DNA from: Actinomadura viridilutea
Lineage (GTDB): Bacteria; Actinomycetota; Actinomycetes; Streptosporangiales; Streptosporangiaceae
Direction of reading: 5' to 3'
Assembly: GCA_003001795.1 (NCBI GenBank)
Contig: PVNI01000020.1
Coordinates: 58,051-122,050, forward strand
Length of the DNA: 64,000 nucleotides
Made by a program: the position numbers and the translations under genes. Positions 52,364 through 61,500 of this stretch are shown here, in pieces (the first letter of the stretch is position 1; each line of letters begins with the position of its first letter). The notes under the pieces were generated by a model, which was not told the origin of the DNA, made no database searches, and worked only from the letters and a program-made list of their open reading frames with translations.

Positions 52364-54103
52364 TCACCCGCAGTTCCCGTACGGGGCGGCCGTGGAGCCG
52401 CTTCCGAAACGCACGCACACGCCCGGTGCCGACACGTACACGGGCCCCGCATACCAGGCGTACGACCCGCTGTCGGTCACCTGCCCGCCGCCCTTCCGCT
52501 GGATCCACACCGACGCCGGGGAACGCGTGCCCACGTTGCGCGTCTTCATCATGACGGCGCAGTTGTACCCCGAACTGTTGTAGAGCAGGTACGCCGTTCC
52601 CCCTGGGACGGCGAGCGAGCGCTGCACGTAGTAGCCCCCGCCGTGCGGCCCGGAGTTGCAGACCTGCTGCGGGGTGTACTTGTTGGGCGGCTCCTTGGTC
52701 CTGCCCGGCCCGCTCTGGCCGCCGCCGGTGGGCTCCCCGCCGCCGGGACGTGTCTGTCCTCCTCGCCTGTCGCCGGTTCGGCCGTTCCGCCCGTCCGCCG
52801 CCTTGCGCTGCGGCGACCTCGACGCGGCGCCGGAACGTCGGCCGGAGGCATCGGTGCCGTTGCCGAAACCCGCGGCGTCATTCGGGGACGACGGCCCTCC
52901 CTGCTGACCGACGGCGGCTGCCTGTTCCTTGCCGGGATCGTCGCCGCCTGCGCGGGTCGCCGCCCACACCGAGCCCCCTCCCACCACGGCGGCGACCGCG
53001 GCGGCCGCGGCCAGGGGAGCCAGGCGCCTCGCCTTCGACGGCTTCAGCGCACCCCCGCCCGGCGGCGAAGGCGGGGCCGCGAAAGGCAGCGGATGCGGCG
53101 TCGTTTGAGGAGTCGCCTGCGGAGCCGTTTGAGGAGTCGTTTGAGGAGTCGTCTGAGGCTGGGTCTGCGGGTTGGTCTCGGGCGACGTGTTCTCCCTGAG
53201 CGGACCGTCCTGCGGTACCCACGGCGCGGGAGGCGGCGCGGCGGGCGTCGCGGCCGCAGGCGCGGCGGCCGGGGCCCCGGACGCGGCCGCCCCCACGAGG
53301 CGCTCTTGAGCCTGCCGGGCCGTCGGCCGCTGCCGCGGGTCCTTGGCCAGGCAGTCGGCGACCACCTCCCGCAACGGGCTCGGCAACGCCCCCAGGTCCG
53401 GCTCGCCGGTGAGGATCCGGTGCATCACCGCCGCCATCTCGTCGTTGCCGAAGGCGGGACGGCCGTTGGCGGCGAACACCATCGTGCTGCCCCAGGCGAA
53501 CATGTCCGAGGCCGGGCCCACCTCGGCCCCGGTGAAGTGCTCCGGCGACATGTAGGCGGGGGTGCCGACGTTCTGCGTCTCGCCCGCCGCGTCCAGCGCG
53601 CGGGCCACCCCGAAGTCGATCACGCGGGGCCCGTCCGGGCCCATCATGACGTTGTGCGGCTTGAAGTCGCGGTGGACGATGCCGGCCTGGTGGATGGCGA
53701 TGAGCGCGGTCAGCGTGCCGACGGCCAGCCGCTCCAGCGCGCCCCCGGTGCGCGGGCCCTCCTTCTGGACCAGGCGGAACAGGGACCGTCCCGGCACGTA
53801 CTCGCTGACGATGTACGGCCGGTCGCCGTCGACGTCGGCGTCCAGGACCTGCGCGGTGCAGAACCGCGCGACCCGCTTGGCCACCTCCAGCTCCCGGACG
53901 AACCGGGCCCGCGCCGCCTCGTCCACGGCCTGGCCCGCGTGCAGCAGCTTGACGGCGACGGGATCGGTGCCGCCGACCCGGCGGCCGAGGAAGACCGAGC
54001 CCTGCCCGCCCTCGCCGAGCCGCCCGACGATCTCGTACGCGCCCAGCCGGGTCGGATCGCCCGGGCGCAGCGGCCGGGCATCCGGCATCGTCTGGTCCGT
54101 CAC
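52364..54103 (-). CDS. Membrane-anchored serine/threonine protein kinase
   Basis: 579 residues. The kinase domain shows GEGGQGSVFLG (P-loop), VAVKLLH (ATP lysine), HRDFKPHNVMM (catalytic loop), DFGVAR and a substrate-binding PAYMSPEHFTG. A Thr/Pro/Gln repeat stretch (PQTTPQTTPQTAPQ) follows, then one transmembrane helix (LAPLAAAAAVAAVVGGGSVWAA) and an extracellular Ser/Gly/Arg-rich region. The end is a Cys-containing domain (VCNSGPHGGGYYVQRS, GVCVRFG, PYGNCG). GTG 54103 follows GGAGAGAGAG; ATG 54124 is possible. The sensor part resembles no domain I know. Confidence 0.9.
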   Translation of the reverse strand: MTDQTMPDARPLRPGDPTRLGAYEIVGRLGEGGQGSVFLGRRVGGTDPVAVKLLHAGQAVDEAARARFVRELEVAKRVARFCTAQVLDADVDGDRPYIVSEYVPGRSLFRLVQKEGPRTGGALERLAVGTLTALIAIHQAGIVHRDFKPHNVMMGPDGPRVIDFGVARALDAAGETQNVGTPAYMSPEHFTGAEVGPASDMFAWGSTMVFAANGRPAFGNDEMAAVMHRILTGEPDLGALPSPLREVVADCLAKDPRQRPTARQAQERLVGAAASGAPAAAPAAATPAAPPPAPWVPQDGPLRENTSPETNPQTQPQTTPQTTPQTAPQATPQTTPHPLPFAAPPSPPGGGALKPSKARRLAPLAAAAAVAAVVGGGSVWAATRAGGDDPGKEQAAAVGQQGGPSSPNDAAGFGNGTDASGRRSGAASRSPQRKAADGRNGRTGDRRGGQTRPGGGEPTGGGQSGPGRTKEPPNKYTPQQVCNSGPHGGGYYVQRSLAVPGGTAYLLYNSSGYNCAVMMKTRNVGTRSPASVWIQRKGGGQVTDSGSYAWYAGPVYVSAPGVCVRFGSGSTAAPYGNCG

Positions 54104-54298
54104 ACCACTCTCTCTCCGTCGCATCGGACACGTGCCTAGTCAGACTATGTGTCGAGCGCGGCATGCGGTGCCGAAGGCGGAGATATCACCGTGCGGCCCG
54201 GTATGACGTGCATGCGCCGCTACGGGGCGCGCCCGCCGTCGGGCGGGCCGGGCGGCGCGGGCCCGTCTCCGTGGCGAGCGTCCCCCCCGTGAATGCAC

Positions 54299-54338
54299 GA
54301 GCCTCCGAGACGGTGCTCGCGCACCGCCGCGGAGGCTC
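54299..54338 (-). terminator. Terminator of the small basic protein gene
   Basis: GAGCCTCCG / CGGAGGCTC enclose a second stem CGGTGC / GCACCG with a 4-base loop. It lies 15 bases after the stop at 54353. Confidence 0.75.
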
Positions 54339-54352
54339 CAGTCCGGTTCGCG

Positions 54353-54532
54353 TCAGGCGGTTTCGGTCGTCGGCTCGGACCGCCGGCGCTCCGCCCGGCG
54401 CTCCACGCCCGGCGGCGCCTCCTTCTCGTGATGCCGTTCGAGCCGCGCCGCGACCGCGAGCGCGCGTAGCGAGGTCGACTTGATGTGCTTTCGGGAGCGG
54501 TTCGGGCGCGGCCTGGGAATGCTGCTGTGCAC
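54353..54532 (-). CDS. Small basic protein of 59 residues, unknown function
   Basis: A short frame on the minus strand begins GTG at 54532, preceded at five bases by a perfect AGGAGG, the best ribosome-binding site in the region. The protein starts VHSSIPRPRPNRSRKHIKS (first residue Met in practice) and ends with a charged stretch ERRAERRRSEPTTETA. It is followed by a terminator. Composition is strongly basic with a mildly helical middle (LRALAVAARLERHHEKEA). I do not recognise a family. It is divergent from the MFS remnant at 54650. Confidence 0.6.
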   Translation of the reverse strand: MHSSIPRPRPNRSRKHIKSTSLRALAVAARLERHHEKEAPPGVERRAERRRSEPTTETA

Positions 54533-54689
54533 GATGACCTCCTAGAACACGCGCAGTGACAAGGTGCTACCCGACAAATCGGATCTTGCACGCGTCACAG
54601 TGCAACTCCAAGGTCATCCGAACTATTCCGAGTCTCCGCTCATTTTTTGCCCGAGCGGTCGTCGACGGGAGAGACGTACCCAGCCTTCT

Positions 54690-55013
54690 CCTCCGGCGGC
54701 GGGGTGCGGCTTCGGGGCGTCCGTGCTGATGGCCGGCGTGTACCTGCTCCCGACGACCGTGCTGATGCTCCTCGTCTCTCCGCTGGCGGGCGGGCTCGTG
54801 CGCACGACGTCCGCGGCGACCATGGTGGCGGCCGGCTCGGTCGCCGCGGCGATCCTCGCGTCCGAGACGGTCGGCGGCACCGGCGTCCCTACGGGGCACG
54901 CCTACCAGACCAGCTTCGCCATCTCGGCGGTCGCGGGGGGACTGGCCGCGCTCTCCGCCGCCTGGTTCGGCTGGAGGAACCGGTCGCGAGCGGCGTCTCC
55001 CTCGGCCGCCTGA
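54690..55013 (+). pseudogene. Remnant of an MFS transporter with an internal deletion
   Basis: The frame reads FGASVLMAGVYLLPTTVLMLLVSPLAGGLVR, typical of the middle of an MFS drug transporter. It then jumps to SAATMVAAGSVAAAILASETVGGTGVP and YQTSFAISAVAGGLAALSAAWFGWRNRSR, which is the end of such proteins. About half the fold, including the whole N-terminal six helices, is missing, and no ribosome-binding site precedes the frame. It is best read as a decayed transporter. Confidence 0.6.
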
Positions 55014-55337
55014 TCCGGCCCCGGCCGGCCTTCGGCGATCGCCGGGCCGCCCGCGCCGGTCTCAGCCCGCGCGGCGCCCCCTTCGAGTGCCGTACGGGCT
55101 GTGCCGTCCGGTCTTCGCTGGTCGGCCGTTGACGACGCAGGCCGTGGGTTCGTCCGCCCTCCGAGTGTTCGCGATGTCGTAGGTCACATATAGCCGCCGG
55201 TTCGTCTTGTCGGCCCTGTCCTGCCGTACAGATTGATGAGGCCCAGGAAAGATGTCGATCTCACACTGAAATCGGATGACATCTCGCGCGCGGCCTAGAA
55301 GACTCGGATATCCGCGATCAAGTGAAGAGAGGCGGAA
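55014..55337. other. 324-base region upstream of the serine hydrolase
   Basis: Relatively AT-rich. It contains an inverted repeat AGATGTC (55250-55256) / GACATCT (55278-55284) that could be a regulator site. No gene was seen. Confidence 0.4.
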
Positions 55338-56642
55338 ATGGCGGCGAGGCGGTTCAGGCGGCTGGGACGGCTGGCGAGCGCGGGAGCCGCGGCCCTGGCC
55401 CTCCTGGCCGCGCTCGTGCCGGGGCCCGCGCAGGCCCGCACCGCGCCGCTCGCGCCTTCCGCGGCCCCCGCGGGCCTGGACGCGGCCAAGCTGCGGGCCA
55501 CGCTGGACGCCACGCACGCCGCCGGGATGCCCGGGCTGTACTCGTCGGTCCGGGACGGCGACCGCACGTGGAAGGGCGCGTCCGGGGTGGCGGACGTGCG
55601 CACCGGCCGGCCCGTCCGTCCGGACATGGAGCACCGGGTCGGCAGCATCACCAAGACGTTCGTCGCCGCGGCCGTTCTGCAACAAGTGGAGCGGGGCCGC
55701 ATCCGGCTGGACGCCCCTATCGGCGATTACTTGCCCGGTGACGTGTCGGGTGAGCGCGGCAGGCGGATAACGGTGCGGATGCTGCTCAACCACACCAGCG
55801 GCATCGCCGACTACATCGCCTCGGCGTTTCCGTCACTGCAGGAACCGTCCGCCGACAGCCTGGACGAATACCGGCTCCGCAAGCTGAAGCCCCGACGGCT
55901 CATCGAATGGGGGCTGGAGGCGCCGCCCACCGGCGACCCGGGAGCCCAGTGGTCGTACTCCAACACCAACTACATCGTCCTGGGACGCCTTCTGGAGAAG
56001 GTGACCGGGACGAAGGCGGAGACGTACATCACCCGCGAGGTGATCCGCCGGGCGGGCCTCAAGCACACCTACTTCCCCGACGGCCCGGCGCTCCGCGGCG
56101 CCCACTCGCGCATGTACGAGGCGCTGTACGGGTTCATCCCGACGCCGCGCGACTACAGCTTCTACGACATGTCCTGGGCGGGCACGGCCGGCGCTCTGGT
56201 GTCCACCATGGACGACCTCAACGCCTTCTACCGCGCCCTGTTCACCGGCAAGATCATCGGACCGGCCGCGCTGGAGGAGATGCGCCGCACCGTCCCCGTC
56301 CGGGACGCCGACGGCAACGTCGTGATGTCCTACGGCCTCGGGCTCTACGCGCTGGACCTGCCGTGCGGCACGTTCTGGGGCCACGACGGCGCGGTGTGGG
56401 GCGCCGGGACGCAGGTGCTGAGCAGCGAAGGCGGCGGCCGCCAGGTCGCGTTCGGCTTCAACCTGACCAAGTACCAGGAGCTGAACGGCGAAGGCCGCCC
56501 GATCCCGCACCCGATCGACAACGCCCTGGCCGCGCACGCGGTCGAGGCGCTGTGCGGCGCGCAGGAGCCGACGGCCACCGCCCAGATGGCGCAGCGGCCC
56601 GTGCGGGTGACGCCCCTGCAGCTGCAGGCGCCCCGCCCCTGA
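55338..56642 (+). CDS. Secreted serine hydrolase, beta-lactamase/D-Ala-D-Ala carboxypeptidase class C type
   Basis: 434 residues. A signal peptide (RFRRLGRLASAGAAALALLAALVPGPAQA) leads to a class C-type penicillin-binding fold. The nucleophile is in VGSITKTFVAAAV (SxxK), then the YSNTN segment (YxN) and FWGHDGAVWGAG in place of the KTG box (HxG). Substrates could be peptidoglycan peptides, esters or D-amino acid peptides. Start ATG 55338 follows GAGAGGCGG. It is not clearly a resistance enzyme. Confidence 0.88.
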   Translation: MAARRFRRLGRLASAGAAALALLAALVPGPAQARTAPLAPSAAPAGLDAAKLRATLDATHAAGMPGLYSSVRDGDRTWKGASGVADVRTGRPVRPDMEHRVGSITKTFVAAAVLQQVERGRIRLDAPIGDYLPGDVSGERGRRITVRMLLNHTSGIADYIASAFPSLQEPSADSLDEYRLRKLKPRRLIEWGLEAPPTGDPGAQWSYSNTNYIVLGRLLEKVTGTKAETYITREVIRRAGLKHTYFPDGPALRGAHSRMYEALYGFIPTPRDYSFYDMSWAGTAGALVSTMDDLNAFYRALFTGKIIGPAALEEMRRTVPVRDADGNVVMSYGLGLYALDLPCGTFWGHDGAVWGAGTQVLSSEGGGRQVAFGFNLTKYQELNGEGRPIPHPIDNALAAHAVEALCGAQEPTATAQMAQRPVRVTPLQLQAPRP

Positions 56643-56699
56643 GCCAAGGCACGCCCCCGGGCCTGAGCCAGGCAGGCCCGTTGTCGGGAAGGCCCTGCG

Positions 56700-57485
56700 T
56701 CAGGAGGGCGGCTCGTACGCCTCAGGGTCGTGCGCCAGCACGGAGCGGCCCCCGTCGACGGGAATGGTCGCGCCGTTGATGAAGCTGGCCTCGTCCGACA
56801 GCAGGTGGACGATCGTGGCGGCGACCTCTTCGGCGCGGGCGACGCGTCCGAGGGGGTGCAGGCGCGCCATCTCCGCTTCGATGTGCGCCGCCCCCTCGGG
56901 ACCCTGCCGGGCGAGGAACTCGTCGTAGCGTTCGGTGCGCACCGAGCCCGGCGCCACGGCGTTCACGCGGATGCCGCGCGGGCCGTACTCGACGGCGAGC
57001 GCGCGCGTCAGTCCTTCGATCGCCGCCTTGGCGGTCACGTACGGCGTGCATCCCGGCACCGCCTGACGGGCCTGGTGCGAGGTGACGTTGACGATGGCGC
57101 CGCCCGTCCCGGCCGCAAGGAAACGCCGTACGGCCGTGGCGCATCCGGTCAGGGGCGCGCCCACGTTGACGGCGATGAGGTCCATGACCTCCCGGGGGGA
57201 CGCGGAGTGCAGTGAGGCGTCCCGGAAGACGGCGGCGTTGTTGACCCAGCCGGCGAGCCTGCCCGCCTTCTCGGCCAGGTCCGCGGCGCGCGCGGCCACG
57301 GCCTCGTCCCCGGCGTCGCCCGTCACCGCGTGCACGCGCGCCGCGGCGGGATGGCGCCGCGTCCAGTCCAGCGCCGTCTCGTCCAGTTCGATCGCGACCA
57401 CGTGGGCGCCGTCGGCCAGCAGCCGCTCCACCACGGCCCGGCCGATGCCGCGGCCGCCTCCCGTCACGACGTAGGAATCCGCCAT
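56700..57485 (-). CDS. SDR family oxidoreductase, classical type
   Basis: 261 residues with the intact signature VVTGGGRGIGRAVVERL, NNAAV, VNVTSHQAR and catalytic YVTAK (Tyr and Lys present). GPRGIRVNAVAPGSVRTERY and the terminal DEASFINGATIPVDGGRSVLA complete the pattern. The ATG at 57485 has no ribosome-binding site, so the message may be leaderless or a different start is used. A palindromic operator lies directly upstream, between it and the threonine dehydratase-like gene. Confidence 0.92.
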   Translation of the reverse strand: MADSYVVTGGGRGIGRAVVERLLADGAHVVAIELDETALDWTRRHPAAARVHAVTGDAGDEAVAARAADLAEKAGRLAGWVNNAAVFRDASLHSASPREVMDLIAVNVGAPLTGCATAVRRFLAAGTGGAIVNVTSHQARQAVPGCTPYVTAKAAIEGLTRALAVEYGPRGIRVNAVAPGSVRTERYDEFLARQGPEGAAHIEAEMARLHPLGRVARAEEVAATIVHLLSDEASFINGATIPVDGGRSVLAHDPEAYEPPS

Positions 57486-57487
57486 GC

Positions 57488-57526
57488 GGTCACTTTAATG
57501 AACTATTCCGGTCACTTTAAAGTGAC
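57488..57526. promoter_or_regulatory. Palindromic operator with extra direct half-site
   Basis: GTCACTTTAAAGTGAC (57511-57526) is a perfect 16-base palindrome. A half-site CGGTCACTTTAA recurs at 57488-57499 and 57510-57521, 22 bases apart, i.e. two helical turns. It overlaps the last codons and stop of the dehydratase gene and the promoter area of the SDR gene. A dimeric regulator (TetR, MarR or GntR type) is expected; its gene is not adjacent. Confidence 0.7.
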
Positions 57527-58449
57527 GCGGGGTCGGTGTTGCCGCCGCACAGGACGACGGCGACCCGCTCGCCGGGGGCGGGCCGGTAGGCGCCGGTGCG
57601 CACCGCGGCGACGGCCGTGGCGGCGGCGTGCTCGACGAGCAGCCGGTACCGCTCCCACAGCCACCGCCGCGCCGCCGTGATCGCCTCGTCCGGCACCAGG
57701 ACGGACCGCACCCCGGTGCGCACCGCGACGTCGAAGGCGATCTGTCCGAGCCGGGTGGCGCCGAGCGCGTCGGCCGCGACGCCGGACACCTCCACGTCGA
57801 CGGGCGCGCCGGCCCGCAGGGCCCGGTGCAGCGTCGGAATGCCCTCGGGTTCCGCGCCCACGACGCGGACGCGCCCTTCGACGGCGGCGGCGATGCCCGC
57901 CATCAGCCCGCCGCCGCCGACGGCCGCCACGATCGTGTCGACCTCTCCCGAGGTCTGTTCGAGCAGTTCGAGTCCGAGCGTGCCCTGGCCGGCGCAGATC
58001 TCGGGCTGGTCGTAGGCGTGGCAGAACAGCGCCCCCGTGTCGGCGCAGCGCTTGGCGGCGGCCTCGTACGCGTCCGCGTATTTGGCGCCGACCTGCACGA
58101 CCTCGGCGCCGAGCGCGCGCAGCCCGGCCACCTTGACCGCCGGGGCGGTCTCGGGCACGTAGATCTCCGCCGCGACGCCCAGCTCGGCGGCGGCGTACGC
58201 CACGGCGAGCCCGGCGTTGCCCCCGGACGCCGCGACCACGCCCGCGTCGGGCAGCGCCCCGGCCTCGGCCGCCGACAGCAGGCGGTTGAACGCTCCGCGC
58301 GCCTTGAAGGAGCCGGTGTGCTGGATCTGCTCCAGCTTCAGCCACGTGCGGGCGCCGTCGGCGAAGGGCCGCGTCTCCAGCACCGGCGTCCTGCGGATCC
58401 GACCGGAGATGCGCGCCGCGGCGGCCCGCACGTCGGAGGCATCGATCAC
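57517..58449 (-). CDS. PLP-dependent threonine/serine dehydratase-like enzyme
   Basis: 310 residues of the fold type II PLP family. The PLP lysine is in HTGSFKARGAFNR, the phosphate- or substrate-binding loop in VVAASGGNAGLAVAYAA, the glycine loop in AAVGGGGLMAGIAAAVEG, and the C-terminal serine/asparagine region in VVLCGGNTDPASL. There is no ACT regulatory domain, so it is the short catabolic type or a racemase. The GTG at 58449 follows AGGAGAGG. It lies upstream of the SDR gene on the same strand. Confidence 0.9.
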   Translation of the reverse strand: MIDASDVRAAAARISGRIRRTPVLETRPFADGARTWLKLEQIQHTGSFKARGAFNRLLSAAEAGALPDAGVVAASGGNAGLAVAYAAAELGVAAEIYVPETAPAVKVAGLRALGAEVVQVGAKYADAYEAAAKRCADTGALFCHAYDQPEICAGQGTLGLELLEQTSGEVDTIVAAVGGGGLMAGIAAAVEGRVRVVGAEPEGIPTLHRALRAGAPVDVEVSGVAADALGATRLGQIAFDVAVRTGVRSVLVPDEAITAARRWLWERYRLLVEHAAATAVAAVRTGAYRPAPGERVAVVLCGGNTDPASL

Positions 58450-58754
58450 TTGGCGACCTCTCCTACGAGACGATGCTCGGCCGGCACCACGGTACGCCTA
58501 CCGGACCGGCTCGAAGGAGGCGGGCAGAGCGCGCGGACCGTTCCGCGGGCGCCGCCCCCGGTGGCCTGCCGAAATGCGGCGGTTTACTGGACGATTTGTC
58601 AATGAGTTGCTAACGACGGCTCCGGGCGTGTGGCGCCAGCTCATACACCTGCGGGGACTGCGGAGCGACAGTCGTCACCGAACGCTGTCCAACGCCGCCG
58701 GGCCCTGTCGAGTGGGGGCCGAGGGGGCCGGCGGCCACCACCCCTGGAGTGGCG
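58450..58754. other. 305-base intergenic region
   Basis: An AT-rich pocket at 58579-58615 (containing TTTACTGGACG and TTGTCAATGAG) probably holds the promoter of the secreted lipase. No convincing -35/-10 pair and no gene were seen. Confidence 0.4.
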
Positions 58755-60023
58755 ATGAGACTTCGTGCTGGTGTGGCGTCGGCCGTGCTCGGTGCGGCGC
58801 TGACGATTCCGGTGGCGACCGCGCAGCAGGCGTCCGCGGCTCCCTCGCTGTGCACCGCTTCGGAGGGCGACATCTACGCCGCCGCCCCGGCTCAGGTCGA
58901 CGGCGCCCCTGGCGATCTGCTGGCCTGTCGCGAGGTGAAGCTCCCCGGCGTGAGCGGCGTCTTCCTGAAGGCGTGGAAAGTGCGCTACGTGTCGACCAAT
59001 GTCAAAGGCGCCAAGACGGTCGCGACCGGATTCGTGGCGGTGCCGCAGACCGCGTGGACCAAAGGCGGGTCACGTCCCGTCGTCGCCTTCCACCCGGGCA
59101 CGGCGGGCCTCGGCCCCCAGTGCGCGTTCTCCAAGCAGATGACCGGGGCCTACGTCGACCACTACGAGGCGCCCAACATCGCCGAATTCCTCAAGGCCGG
59201 TTTCGCCGTGGCCGCGACCGACGGACAGGGCTACATCGACGGCCGGGTCCACACGTACATGGTGGGACGAGAGGCGGGCCAAGCCGTCCTCGACATCGCG
59301 CGCACGTCCCGGCAGATCCCCGGCGGCTCCCTGCGGCCTGACGGCAAGGTCGGCATCGCCGGATACTCCGAAGGCGGCCAGGCCGCCCTGTGGGCCGCGC
59401 AGCTCGCCGCCTCCTACGCGCCCGAGCTGGACGTGGCGGGCGCCGCGGCCGGGGGCGTTCCCGGCGATCTGAAGGTGACGGCCGCGGGCCTCAACGGCGG
59501 CCTGTTCGCCGGGTTCGCCGCGGACGCGCTGATCGGGCACAACGCCGCCTACCCGGACATGCCGTTCGACGAGCTCTTGAACGACGTGGGCCGCAAGGCG
59601 GTGGCGGACGCGAAGAAGCTCTGCCTGTACGGGACGCTGGGACGGTTCCTCGGCGCCCGCGTGGAGAACTTCACCAAGGACAAGCTGACCCTCGACCAGA
59701 TCTGGCAGCTGCGCGGCCCGGACGGCACCTGGGGCGAGCTCGCCGACCGCAGCAGGCTCGGCGTGGACATCGGCACGCCCGCGTCGAACGCCCGGTACAA
59801 GATCGGCTTCCCGGTGTTCCAGTACCGCGGACTCCTGGAGGAGATCATCCCGACCGAGACCGAGGACGCGACCCGCGCCGCCTACTGCGCGGCGGGCATC
59901 ACCACAACGTGGAAGGCCACGTACGTGGGTGAGCACCTGACCACCGACTGGCTCGCCGCCGGGGACGTCACCCGCTTCCTGGCGGACCGCTTCGAGGGCA
60001 AGCCCGCCACCGGCAACTGCTGA
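58755..60023 (+). CDS. Secreted lipase family protein
   Basis: 422 residues. A signal peptide (MRLRAGVASAVLGAALTIPVATAQQASA) leads to a secretory lipase (LIP)-type alpha/beta hydrolase: FHPGTAGLGPQCAFSKQM, the nucleophile elbow GIAGYSEGGQAALWAAQ and a C-terminal half with ALGRVEN and VGEHLTTDWLAAGDVTRFLADRF; the last segment should carry the catalytic histidine. ATG 58755 lies six bases after GGAG. It probably hydrolyses esters outside the cell. Confidence 0.9.
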   Translation: MRLRAGVASAVLGAALTIPVATAQQASAAPSLCTASEGDIYAAAPAQVDGAPGDLLACREVKLPGVSGVFLKAWKVRYVSTNVKGAKTVATGFVAVPQTAWTKGGSRPVVAFHPGTAGLGPQCAFSKQMTGAYVDHYEAPNIAEFLKAGFAVAATDGQGYIDGRVHTYMVGREAGQAVLDIARTSRQIPGGSLRPDGKVGIAGYSEGGQAALWAAQLAASYAPELDVAGAAAGGVPGDLKVTAAGLNGGLFAGFAADALIGHNAAYPDMPFDELLNDVGRKAVADAKKLCLYGTLGRFLGARVENFTKDKLTLDQIWQLRGPDGTWGELADRSRLGVDIGTPASNARYKIGFPVFQYRGLLEEIIPTETEDATRAAYCAAGITTTWKATYVGEHLTTDWLAAGDVTRFLADRFEGKPATGNC

Positions 60024-60177
60024 CCCGTCGCGCCCTCAGGAGCGCGGCGCCGACGACGAGGCGCGGCCGCTGGTCCGCCGGCGCGCGGTCCGGGCGGGGA
60101 AGCGAACCGGCCGCCCGGACCGCGGGTCGCCTCCGTCCGGTGACCCGGGCGCCCGCCGCAAGCGACATAGTGGGGGC

Positions 60178-61449
60178 ATGCAGTCTGCGTTTCGTCGTCC
60201 TGGGCTCGTCTGCAAAGACCACGTGCTGGAAGTGCCGCTGGACCACGCCGACCCGGCCGGACCCGCCATCGAGGTCTACGCGCGGGAAGTGGTGGCGCCG
60301 GGCAAGGAGGACAGCGACCTGCCGTGGCTGCTGTTCCTCCAAGGCGGGCCGGGCCACAAGGCGATCCGGCCCGGTGCGGACCCGGGGGCGTGGCTGGACC
60401 GCGCCCTGCGCGAGTACCGGGTGCTGCTGCTCGACCAGCGCGGCACGGGACGCAGCACTCCCGCCAACCGGCAGACGCTCCCGGCGGACCCGGCCGAGGC
60501 TGCCGCGTACCTGCGGCACTTCCGCGCCGACTCCATCGTCCGGGACGCCGAGCTGCTGCGCCGCCGGCTCATCGGAGACCGGCCGTGGAGCGTGCTCGGC
60601 CAGAGCTTCGGAGGCTTCTGCGCGGTCACGTACCTGTCGCTGGCGCCGGAGGGCCTGCGCGAGGCGTTCATCACCGGCGGGCTGCCGAGCCTCACGGCCG
60701 GACCGGACGAGGTCTACCGCGCCGCCTATCCGCGCGTGCTGGCCGCCAACGAGCGGTACTTCGCGCGCTATCCCGACGATCAGGAGATCGTGCGCCGCAT
60801 CGTGCGGCATCTGCGCGAGCGCGACGTGCGGCTGCCCGGCGGGGAACGCCTGACGGCCCGCCGGTTCCAGACGCTCGGCATCGGCCTCGGCTCGTCCGTG
60901 CAGTTCCACAACCTGCACTACCTGCTGGAAGAGGCGTTCATCGGGCGCGACGAGCTGTCCGACGCCTTCCTGCGCGCGGTGGACGCGGCCGTGTCGTACG
61001 CCGCCCGCCCCATCTACGCGCTGCTGCACGAGGCGTGCTACTGCCAAGGGACCGCCTCCCGGTGGTCGGCACACCGGGTACGCGACGAGTTCCCGCAGTT
61101 CGCGTTGGACGGCGACGGGCCGGTGCGCTTCGTCGGGGAGATGATCTACCCGTGGTTCTTCGAGGAGGACCCGGCGCTGCGGCCTCTGCGCGAGTGCGCC
61201 GAACTGCTCGCCGCATACGAGGACTGGCCGGACCTGTACGACGTGGACCGGCTGGCCGCCAATGCGGTGCCGGTGGCCGCCGCCGTGTACTACGACGACA
61301 TGTACGTGGACCGCGACCACTCGCTGCAGACCGCCGACCGCATCGCGGGCCTGCGGACGTGGGTGACCAACGAGTACGCCCACAACGGCCTGTCCGCCGA
61401 CGCGCGCGTCCTGGACCGCCTGATCGCCATGGTGCGCGGCGAGGCGTGA
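60178..61449 (+). CDS. Alpha/beta hydrolase, prolyl aminopeptidase (S33)-like
   Basis: 423 residues without a signal peptide. The oxyanion motif LQGGPGHKA, LLLDQRGTGRS and the nucleophile elbow VLGQSFGGFCAVTYL are the hallmarks of the S33 prolyl aminopeptidase family. The late histidine is in NEYAHNGLSADARV and the acidic member in YYDDMYVDRDHSL. The start at ATG 60178 follows GTGGGGGC. A fragment nearly identical to its DMYVDRDHS region lies at about 26503-26565. Confidence 0.92.
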   Translation: MQSAFRRPGLVCKDHVLEVPLDHADPAGPAIEVYAREVVAPGKEDSDLPWLLFLQGGPGHKAIRPGADPGAWLDRALREYRVLLLDQRGTGRSTPANRQTLPADPAEAAAYLRHFRADSIVRDAELLRRRLIGDRPWSVLGQSFGGFCAVTYLSLAPEGLREAFITGGLPSLTAGPDEVYRAAYPRVLAANERYFARYPDDQEIVRRIVRHLRERDVRLPGGERLTARRFQTLGIGLGSSVQFHNLHYLLEEAFIGRDELSDAFLRAVDAAVSYAARPIYALLHEACYCQGTASRWSAHRVRDEFPQFALDGDGPVRFVGEMIYPWFFEEDPALRPLRECAELLAAYEDWPDLYDVDRLAANAVPVAAAVYYDDMYVDRDHSLQTADRIAGLRTWVTNEYAHNGLSADARVLDRLIAMVRGEA

Positions 61450-61500
61450 CCCCGGCGGAGGCGGCCCGGGCCGGGGCCGCCGTTCCGCTCCCCGCGGGTG

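Noticed and set aside
54220..54591. 123-residue minus-strand frame overlapping the small basic gene
   Set aside because: Low-complexity Arg/Ser/Gly composition and no good start; the 59-residue frame with AGGAGG is preferred.
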